This document shows positions 56,559 through 64,000 of a stretch of DNA of 64,000 bases, in pieces. Position numbers and translations under genes: made by a program. Each line of letters opens with the position of its first letter. Positions within the stretch are counted from its first letter, which is position 1. The stretch lies in NCBI RefSeq assembly GCF_009720525.1, contig NZ_CP043930.1, positions 3,132,501-3,196,500 on the forward strand. Reading direction: 5' to 3'. The notes beneath the pieces were generated by a model. That model did no database searches. It saw only the letters and a list, made by a program, of their open reading frames with translations, and had not been told where the DNA came from. This stretch comes from Gimesia benthica. Its GTDB lineage: Bacteria; Planctomycetota; Planctomycetia; Planctomycetales; Planctomycetaceae.

Positions 56559-57389
56559 ATGTCGCAACTTTTAAGACAACTGGTGATTGATGTCGGCAAC
56601 AGTCGCATCAAATTTGTGCTGCTCAAGACGGTGCTCCCATTGGGAGCCTCTCATCAGCTTCCGTTGGTCGAACATGCGCTCTCAATTCTGGTAGAGGATC
56701 CTCTCCCCTGGGATCAGATCGCTGACTGGCTCAAACCCACGGATACTCGATGTCTGAGTTCGGTCGCGGGTTCCAATCCGCATGGCATCAAACGGGTACT
56801 CAATGACTGGCCCGAGTCCATCCTCCCCGATCCGCTGGAGGTTCTGAATACAGACGACTTCCCTCTGGAGATTACCGTCGATGAACCCCGTAAAGTGGGC
56901 ATCGACCGATTGTTCAACGCTGTCGCCGCCAACCGTTTAAAATCGACATCGCAGGCGGCGATCATCGTCGATACCGGGACCGCCACCACGGTCGATGTTG
57001 TGAGCACCGAAGGTTGCTTTGCCGGGGGAGCGATTTTACCGGGCTTTGAACTTTCTGCGAAATCATTACACGACTATACCGCCCTGCTCCCCCTGATTCC
57101 GGTTGAGGATCTGCGCCAGATTGAACCCGTGGTACTCGGTAAGAACACGACCGACGCCATTCGCAGTGGTCTGTTCTGGGGGCAACTTGGTGCAGTCCGC
57201 GAACTCATCACTCAGCACACAAAACAGATACTTGTGGAATCCACATCGGGGGAAGCGCCACTGGTGCTGCTCACCGGAGGCGGCTCTGCCCTGCTCGCTC
57301 CGCACCTGGATGAATCGGTTCACTTTGAACCTCTCCTGTCACTGCAGGGGCTGGCACTGGTCGCACAACAGATTCGCGGGATTCAATAA
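56559..57389 (+). CDS. coaX: Type III pantothenate kinase
   Basis: A 276-residue kinase making 4'-phosphopantothenate from pantothenate for coenzyme A. It has LVIDVGNSRIKFVLL (phosphate motif), VGIDRLFNAVAAN, IIVDTGTATTVDVVS, GGAILPGFELSAKSL and LTGGGSALLAPHLD. Type III kinases need monovalent cation and are not inhibited by CoA. The gene sits 24 bp after xseB and 6 bp before the MnmE-like gene, so it belongs to the same operon. Confidence 0.95.
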   Translation: MSQLLRQLVIDVGNSRIKFVLLKTVLPLGASHQLPLVEHALSILVEDPLPWDQIADWLKPTDTRCLSSVAGSNPHGIKRVLNDWPESILPDPLEVLNTDDFPLEITVDEPRKVGIDRLFNAVAANRLKSTSQAAIIVDTGTATTVDVVSTEGCFAGGAILPGFELSAKSLHDYTALLPLIPVEDLRQIEPVVLGKNTTDAIRSGLFWGQLGAVRELITQHTKQILVESTSGEAPLVLLTGGGSALLAPHLDESVHFEPLLSLQGLALVAQQIRGIQ

Positions 57390-57395
57390 ACCAGC

Positions 57396-58565
57396 ATGAC
57401 TCCGCATCCCCCAAATCAGTTACAACAACCCTGCCAGGCCGCTCTCCTTACCCCCCGCGGAAGAGGAGCTGTCGCTACCATTCGCGTTCAGGGAGGGACC
57501 TCTGCCCTGAATGCACTGGTGAATTCCTGTTTTCACGCCGTCAATCGGAAACCACTGATCGAACAGTCTGTGAACCAGATTGTCTATGGATACTGGGGAA
57601 CTTCAAATACCGAAGACCTGGTTCTCTGTCGTATTGATTTTGAAACCGTTGACATTCACTGTCATGGAGGCATGGCGGCGGTGAATCGAATCCTGAATGA
57701 TTTAGAGGCCCAAGGCTGTGGCGTTCTTACCTGGCAAGCATTGGTCAGTCAGAAAGCGACAGGCCTGGAACTAGAACTCCAGGAAGCTCTGGCAGCGGCT
57801 ACCACGTTTCGAACAGCAGAAATTCTCCTGCGTCAATCTCAAGGCTTATTACGATCCGCTTTCGCAGCACTTCTGCCCGGGGAACAGAGCCCATTCGACT
57901 CGGAACATCTGCAATCTCAGATTCAGGATCTGCTGCGCTGGAAAGAATTGGGACAACACCTGACCCGCCCCTGGAATGTCGTACTCGCCGGTCGCCCCAA
58001 TGTCGGAAAATCCAGTCTGATCAATGCGATCCTGGGCTATGAACGGTCCATTGTTTTTAACGAAGCGGGAACGACCCGTGATGTGCTGACAGCGACAACG
58101 GCGCTCTCCGGCTGGCCGTTTCAATTTTCTGATACCGCAGGAATTCGGGCAGAAGCGGAACAGTTGGAGGCCGCTGGAATTCAGCGTGCAGAGCAGATCC
58201 TGAACGCCGCGGATGCCCGCGTCATTCTGATCGATATCAGCCAACCTGCTCATCCAGATGATCACCGACTGCTCACTCAATGGCCCGAGTCGCTGATCGT
58301 GGCTCATAAAGCCGACCTCCCCGAATGCTGGGGCGCGCCACTTCCTCCACAGGCGATTCGGATTTCTTCAGTCACAAAAGCGGGGCTTGATGTGTTTCTG
58401 GAGAAACTGGTGGAACAACTGATTCCCGAAGTCCCTGATCAGGAGACGGCACTTCCGGTCACATCACGCCAGATCGAACTTTTGGAACAGGCTGCAGCAG
58501 CGCTGGATGCTGAAGACCAGCAGACGTACACACGGTTAATCAAACAGTTGCTGACAGAGGTTTAA
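57396..58565 (+). CDS. MnmE/TrmE-like GTPase lacking the C-terminal Cys motif
   Basis: A 389-residue relative of the tRNA-modifying GTPase MnmE, which is normally about 450 residues. The N-terminal folate-domain start (CQAALLTPRGRGAVATIRV) and the dimer segment remain. G1 is GRPNVGKSS (199-207), G2 TTRD, and G3 DTAG (246-249). G4 reads HKAD (304-307) in place of NKAD. The C-terminus ends LIKQLLTEV, without the FC-I-GK motif whose Cys is needed for tRNA modification. It may have lost that activity and acquired another. A standard mnmE is presumably elsewhere. Confidence 0.85.
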   Translation: MTPHPPNQLQQPCQAALLTPRGRGAVATIRVQGGTSALNALVNSCFHAVNRKPLIEQSVNQIVYGYWGTSNTEDLVLCRIDFETVDIHCHGGMAAVNRILNDLEAQGCGVLTWQALVSQKATGLELELQEALAAATTFRTAEILLRQSQGLLRSAFAALLPGEQSPFDSEHLQSQIQDLLRWKELGQHLTRPWNVVLAGRPNVGKSSLINAILGYERSIVFNEAGTTRDVLTATTALSGWPFQFSDTAGIRAEAEQLEAAGIQRAEQILNAADARVILIDISQPAHPDDHRLLTQWPESLIVAHKADLPECWGAPLPPQAIRISSVTKAGLDVFLEKLVEQLIPEVPDQETALPVTSRQIELLEQAAAALDAEDQQTYTRLIKQLLTEV

Positions 58566-58576
58566 CCCCTGTCAGC
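58550..58576. terminator. Hairpin at the 3' ends of the convergent MnmE-like and GH15-like genes
   Basis: GCTGACAG (58550-58557) pairs perfectly with CTGTCAGC (58569-58576), extended inward by two base pairs after one mismatch; the loop is TTTAA. It overlaps the stop of the GTPase gene and could end transcription from both sides, but has no T-run. Confidence 0.45.
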
Positions 58577-58589
58577 AACTCAAGCTGTC

Positions 58590-59885
<1,296 letters not shown>

Positions 59886-60291
59886 GATGATTCACCTGAC
59901 TTCTAAAAACGAGTTGAGCGGACTGTTCCTCTGAATCCGTTCTCCTGGGATTATAACGGCGCCGCGCTGCGCGCCTCGAATTGTGAAACAATCGCCGTCA
60001 AATTGCAACGGCAGGACTCCAGGGAAACCCCTGATTCTCTGTTTCCCAAAAACAACATGGTTGATTTCTGGCAACATTGGCTAGAAGCCCATATTCAAGC
60101 AGTCATTTCTGATGACAGGAATGTCTGCCGACAGAATCATTCTAACCGGCAAGACCCTGCGCTCAGTCATCTGAAGTAATGAACCGTGGTTTGCATCTGA
60201 GGCTTCTTCCTCAGGGGTACAACATTTGCAATTCTCATGAAATGACTGCCGTTTTTCTTCTTCACCTACTTCGATCGAGTGGTAGAACTCC
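59886..60291. other. Divergent intergenic region
   Basis: About 406 bp between the GH15-like gene (left) and the membrane glycosyltransferase gene (right). It has a GC-rich self-complementary stretch (GGCGC...GCGCC, near 59958-59976). No gene or clear promoter is seen. Confidence 0.4.
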
Positions 60292-62877
60292 ATGACCAGT
60301 GTCATACGATCTCGTCCAATCAGTATCTGTCTTTTGCTGCTCCTCTTTTCCGGACTGGCCATCGCACGCTGGAACCGGCAGTATTTTTTCAGCCCCGACA
60401 GTGCCCGTTACGTGATCATGGCCCGTTCCCTCGTTAACGGCGACGGTTACCGGGAGATTGATACTCCGGGAGCCCCTCTCTATGCGCACCGCCCCCCGGG
60501 TATGTCGGTCCTGCTCATGCCTGCGGCCTGGATCGCGCCTTACGATGCCATTGCCGCCAAAGCCACCGTCCTGCTCACCACTCTGCTCCTGCTGGCTTTA
60601 TTGTACTATTACATGGTGTGCCTCAGTCAGTCGGAAGAACCAGAAGACCTGACTGATAAGCAACTTATTTACGGCGCCCTGCTGATCACATTTCTGTTTG
60701 CAGTCAATCCATTCACGCTCTTCTACTCGACGCTCATCATGAGTGAAATCCCTTTCACGGCCTGCACTCTGGGGATTCTCTATCTGATTGCCGTCAGACC
60801 AGAACAGCCGCGCAAACGGGATCTGTTTCTAATCACTGCATTACTGGTCTTCCTCCCCTTTCTCCGCACGATCGGGATCGCCATGGTACTGGCTGTCGCC
60901 TGCTGGGCAGTGGTCCGAAAATCGCGCTGGCCCTGGCTGGTGGGAGTGGCCTGCTCAATAGCTGCCTCCGGACTGTGGATGCTACGCAATGCGGCACTGG
61001 GGAAAAGCGGTTACGCCAGTATCGCCGTCAACGAAATCAGATCGCAGGGAGTCATCGGCACAGCGTTTCGCATGTGGGAACGCATGAGTGCTCACTTCGA
61101 GAATTTTGGACAACAACTGCTTCCCAATATGCCTGGCATGCGACCGATCTACAGCGGCATGGTTCTTGATGAAATCATCACCTTGCCGGGACCAACCTGG
61201 CTGTACTATCTGATGACGGCAGGAGTCATCGCTGTCGCCTGCTACGGGATGCTTTATCGCCGAAATCGTGGCGGAACTGTTGCCCTGGGCTATCTGGTGT
61301 TCAGCGTGGGCATCCTCTCCCTCTGGCCCTGGATGCAGGAACGCTTTATGCTGCCTCTGGTGCCTGTCGTTCTAGCATTTGTTCCTTCAGGTTGGGCTGC
61401 CCTGAAACGGCACATTCAGGTTGCCCGTCCTGTCACCGGTAAAATATTTGCAGGTGGGTCTGCGTTCGTTTTGTTTCTCTTTGTCGGTTGTCTCTGCTGG
61501 ACTGACACGCAACTGGTCCACGCCAATCTGAAGATGGTCTGGCAACCAGATCAGTTATATGACGAAGAGCTGCCCTCCAACGGATTCAGTAACTGGACGA
61601 AAGCGGGAGCCTGGCTCAAGCAGAACTCAGAACCCTCAGACCGGATCATCACTCGTCAGGCAGCCATTGCCACAACGGCTCATCGTTTTGAAATGCTGGC
61701 GTTTTTTGAACTCGTCAGTCCTGACAAGCTGCATGAAAGTATTCAGAAATTCTCTGCACGATATCTGACATCGTACGACAAAGAGATCGTTTCCGCCTTC
61801 CCGTGGTACCTGCTCGACCAGGATCTGGTCTACCGGTTCAACCCTGTCTACGACGAGCAAGGCGTCTTGATTCTCAAAGTCGAGCCAAATCGGAGTGGCA
61901 CCATTCGCCAGAAATACTGGCAAGCCGGTGAATCACTGGAGATCGCTCGACAGGCCTATGAACAGTTCCCCCACCGCTCGACCTTCCAGACAGCTCTGGC
62001 GCAAGAGATGTTCAAAAATGAAGACTATGAGGAATTGATCGGATTCATCAAACAGCTTCAAGAGCAGCAGGTAAAAGATGTGAAACTCACCTCTCTGCTG
62101 GGCTGGTGCTATTTTAAGACCGAACAACATCCGAAGGCGATTCAGGAATTCCAGCTCGCCCTGGGCATGCCCGGTCAGAAAATGATGCGCGGTGACCTGA
62201 TCCGGGGAATTGAGCTGTCACATAAATATATGGCTAATCAGCAAGAACTCTCACCGGAGGAAGCAAATCTTAAAGCAGCGAAGAAATCGTTGCAGCTCGC
62301 GCGAACCTGGTGGGAATACTCGCAGATCGACAAAGCGGAAACGGAGCTGCATCATGCCCTGCAGAGGGAATCTCTGGAATCTGAAACCCAGGCAAAAATG
62401 CAGACCCTGCTGGCGAAAGTCTATCTGGCTCAAGGACGGGTGGCTAAGGCGACTGAGCAGTTAGAGCTCGCTCTGAAAACAGCCCCGACAACTGAAAAAA
62501 GTGAAGCGCATACACTGTTGGAGATGATTCAGCGGGAGACTCTTGTCGAAAATTTCTTAAAAAGTCCGAGAAAATATCCTGTTGATAAAACAGGACACGA
62601 CGACGTTCCGCTTAAGGAAGAGATCCTGCAACTCGCTCAGGAATACGAAGACTTTGGTGTTCCCGGAAAATCACTGGCTTTAATGGAACGTGTAAATACT
62701 GCATTCCCCAAGCAGCTGGAAATTCTCAAGTTACTTCTTAAGTATCAGCTGCTGTATACTCTCACACCGGAAGCGGAAGAGACTATTGCACAGCTCAAAA
62801 TCATCGCCCCCCAGGAGCAGGGGCTGTCAGAAGCAGCGAAAAAAATCGAAGCGCTGAAGCTGGTTCCCCGTTTCTGA
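60292..62877 (+). CDS. GT39/ArnT-like membrane glycosyltransferase with C-terminal TPR region
   Basis: An 861-residue protein. Residues about 10-410 have ten or so membrane helices with the first periplasmic loop SPDSARYVIMARSLVNGDGY and YAHRPPGMSVLLMP, a pattern of ArnT/PMT-type transferases that use polyprenyl-phosphate sugars; the Asp of SPDS is the expected acid. Residues about 545-860 are helical repeats of TPR kind (e.g. TSLLGWCYFKTEQHPKAIQEFQLALG, AKVYLAQGRVAKATEQLELAL), probably facing outward. No sugar or acceptor can be named. The gene diverges from the GH15-like gene. Confidence 0.82.
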   Translation: MTSVIRSRPISICLLLLLFSGLAIARWNRQYFFSPDSARYVIMARSLVNGDGYREIDTPGAPLYAHRPPGMSVLLMPAAWIAPYDAIAAKATVLLTTLLLLALLYYYMVCLSQSEEPEDLTDKQLIYGALLITFLFAVNPFTLFYSTLIMSEIPFTACTLGILYLIAVRPEQPRKRDLFLITALLVFLPFLRTIGIAMVLAVACWAVVRKSRWPWLVGVACSIAASGLWMLRNAALGKSGYASIAVNEIRSQGVIGTAFRMWERMSAHFENFGQQLLPNMPGMRPIYSGMVLDEIITLPGPTWLYYLMTAGVIAVACYGMLYRRNRGGTVALGYLVFSVGILSLWPWMQERFMLPLVPVVLAFVPSGWAALKRHIQVARPVTGKIFAGGSAFVLFLFVGCLCWTDTQLVHANLKMVWQPDQLYDEELPSNGFSNWTKAGAWLKQNSEPSDRIITRQAAIATTAHRFEMLAFFELVSPDKLHESIQKFSARYLTSYDKEIVSAFPWYLLDQDLVYRFNPVYDEQGVLILKVEPNRSGTIRQKYWQAGESLEIARQAYEQFPHRSTFQTALAQEMFKNEDYEELIGFIKQLQEQQVKDVKLTSLLGWCYFKTEQHPKAIQEFQLALGMPGQKMMRGDLIRGIELSHKYMANQQELSPEEANLKAAKKSLQLARTWWEYSQIDKAETELHHALQRESLESETQAKMQTLLAKVYLAQGRVAKATEQLELALKTAPTTEKSEAHTLLEMIQRETLVENFLKSPRKYPVDKTGHDDVPLKEEILQLAQEYEDFGVPGKSLALMERVNTAFPKQLEILKLLLKYQLLYTLTPEAEETIAQLKIIAPQEQGLSEAAKKIEALKLVPRF

Positions 62878-62995
62878 AAAACAACCATCAACAGCATTGC
62901 ATATGTCCACCGGCTTTCATTCCGGCATGCGCGGCTGCAGAGGGTAGACTATTCATATCTCAATTCGTTGCGGGCCAGGAACGGGGGAACCTCTT

Positions 62996-63136
62996 ATGGA
63001 ACTCTGGATTGATGGCTGGCTGGATTATCTACTTGACGCCTGGCGGACTGCAACCACCGCCGAGTACCTGAAACTGATGGTCGGCGTTATTCTTATCGGA
63101 GGCTTTTACAGCATTCGCAGCAGCAAAGTGAGATGA
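62996..63136 (+). CDS. 46-residue single-helix membrane protein
   Basis: A small gene: ATG 62996 to TGA 63136. GGGGGA (62983-62988) stands 7 bases before the start, a strong ribosome site. The peptide begins MELWIDGWLDYLLDAW (amphipathic, Trp-rich), then has one hydrophobic helix (LMVGVILIGGFYSI) and ends RSSKVR, so the C-terminus is cytoplasmic. Its stop abuts the stop of the convergent S4 gene. Function unknown. Confidence 0.6.
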   Translation: MELWIDGWLDYLLDAWRTATTAEYLKLMVGVILIGGFYSIRSSKVR

Positions 63137-63352
63137 CTAACTCTCCTGAGTGACTTCTACACGCCACTGCTCGCCGGCATACGCGACGACATCTCCCGGT
63201 GCAAGCTGTTTACGACGCCGTGTTTCTACAACGCCGTTCACAGTTACTTCACCTGCCTGGATGACAACCTTGGCATGTCCACCGGTGCCGACAGCGCCTT
63301 GCTGTTTCAGAAACTGATCCAGTCGGATCGGGGGACGTTCCTCATGTGACAT
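63137..63352 (-). CDS. S4-domain RNA-binding protein (YbcJ-like)
   Basis: A 71-residue protein that is a single S4 domain: IRLDQFLKQQGAVGTGGHAKVVIQAGEVTVNGVVETRRRKQLAPGDVV. Family proteins bind structured RNA, often rRNA. Its start codon overlaps the stop of the sulfatase gene by one base (TAATG), so they are coupled. No other partner gene can be seen. Confidence 0.88.
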   Translation of the reverse strand: MSHEERPPIRLDQFLKQQGAVGTGGHAKVVIQAGEVTVNGVVETRRRKQLAPGDVVAYAGEQWRVEVTQES

Positions 63353-64000
63353 TACTTATCTCCCGTCTTGACTGCACGCTTTTTCTTCTTTTTGGGCTGC
63401 CAGCGCTGCAGTAGTTCCTTGAGCTCCTCGGCTGTCGGTGCCTTGAAAGTCGGATCCTGTGGATGGGTGGAAGAAAGTGCGTCGGTATCTCCCACCTCCT
63501 TCTGCCAGGTTTTCAAAGCCGTCAGTAGATGGTCTGCCTGCTGCTGGTAATCGGGATTGCCGAACAGGTTGCGGGTCTCTGCCGGATCGTCCTGCAAATC
63601 GAAGAGCTGTGTTTTGTTAATCTGCGGATAAGTAATCAGCTTCCAGCGACCATCGCGGGCCGAGCGCTGCACGTCTTTGTAAGCGGTGCATAGCGTTTCT
63701 CGAGTCCGCTTCTGCTCACCTGTGATCACTGGCCACATACTTTGGGAATCCAGTCCCTGTGGTACCTGAGTCCCGACCATTTCACAGACCGTCGGAAAAA
63801 TGTCATATAAGTAGACCAGCGCGTCGCTCTGCCCCTGCGGGATGCCGGGACCACTGAAAATCAGGGGAGATTTCATACTGTGTTCGTACAGACTTTGTTT
63901 CCCCATCAGGCCATGACTGCCTACCGCCAGACCATGATCGGATGAGAAGATAATGATGGTGTTGTCATACTCCCCACTCTCTTTGAGTGCAGTTAACAGT
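63352..64000 (-). CDS. Sulfatase, C-terminal part (gene runs off the right edge)
   Basis: The frame is open leftward from base 64000 to the stop at 63352, about 215 residues; the N-terminus and the Cys/Ser formylglycine site lie outside the window. Within it are IIIFSSDHGLAVGSHGLMGK (metal Asp-His pair), SLYEHSMKSPLIFSGPG, YLYDIFPTVCEMVG and LFDLQDDPAETRNL, all typical of arylsulfatase-type enzymes. The C-terminus ends with a Lys-rich tail (PKKKKKRAVKTGDK). It removes sulfate from a carbohydrate or other ester. Confidence 0.92.
   Translation of the reverse strand, partial: LLTALKESGEYDNTIIIFSSDHGLAVGSHGLMGKQSLYEHSMKSPLIFSGPGIPQGQSDALVYLYDIFPTVCEMVGTQVPQGLDSQSMWPVITGEQKRTRETLCTAYKDVQRSARDGRWKLITYPQINKTQLFDLQDDPAETRNLFGNPDYQQQADHLLTALKTWQKEVGDTDALSSTHPQDPTFKAPTAEELKELLQRWQPKKKKKRAVKTGDK

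Overview
The window looks like a stretch of core chromosome from a planctomycete of the order Planctomycetales, most like Gimesia/Planctomyces. The assignment rests on gene content, not on a database search: DUF1501 proteins with Tat signals, a cytochrome-DUF1549-LamG-DUF1553 protein paired with DUF1501, a sulfatase, secreted alpha/beta hydrolases, an S4 protein, and many lipoproteins. LpxB implies an LPS-type outer membrane. I see no rRNA, tRNA, CRISPR array, insertion sequence or prophage.

Layout. 1-7.9 kb is a leftward block: a partial unknown gene, then a probable futalosine menaquinone operon (mqnA, mqnC and an aminodeoxyfutalosine deaminase-like amidohydrolase) that encloses an ABC exporter whose permease is fused to a CPBP protease. 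8-12 kb holds proC and a secreted double alpha/beta hydrolase. 11.9-16.7 kb is a metal (probably Mn) ABC uptake operon with a near-consensus promoter, an MntR-like palindrome, and two permeases that both carry cytoplasmic DtxR/MntR-like tails. 16.8-27 kb is typical planctomycete secreted or cytochrome-type genes, NDH-2, and a divergent IclR regulator. 27-33 kb has a degenerate HD-GYP/PAS/GGDEF protein and a polysaccharide export lipoprotein. 34-37.4 kb is a regulatory PTS (HPF, EIIA-Ntr, HPr, EI). 38-46 kb has RNase E/G with a long leader, L21, LpxB, a Gfo/Idh/MocA oxidoreductase, a PAP phosphatase and an SLC13 anion transporter. 46-64 kb has hydrolases, lipoproteins, ScpB, XseA/XseB, CoaX, a degenerate MnmE-like GTPase, a GH15-like enzyme, a GT39/TPR membrane protein, a 46-residue membrane protein, an S4 protein and a partial sulfatase.

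The main oddities are three. First, the metal transporter carries two built-in metal-sensor tails next to an MntR-like operator. Second, three genes within 7 kb (44.3-53.8 kb) are each broken by one missing base in a run of five G, and restoring a sixth G repairs all three; this points to a systematic sequence error, or less likely to real slippage. Third, several enzymes have lost signature residues: HPr has Glu in place of Ser46, the FmdB-like protein has no cysteines, the MnmE-like GTPase lacks its C-terminal Cys motif, the Gfo/Idh protein lacks the EKP lysine, and the HD-GYP domain has lost its GYP part.

Functions are assigned from protein motifs read by eye. Start codons were chosen from Shine-Dalgarno spacing and family N-termini where possible and are uncertain where stated.
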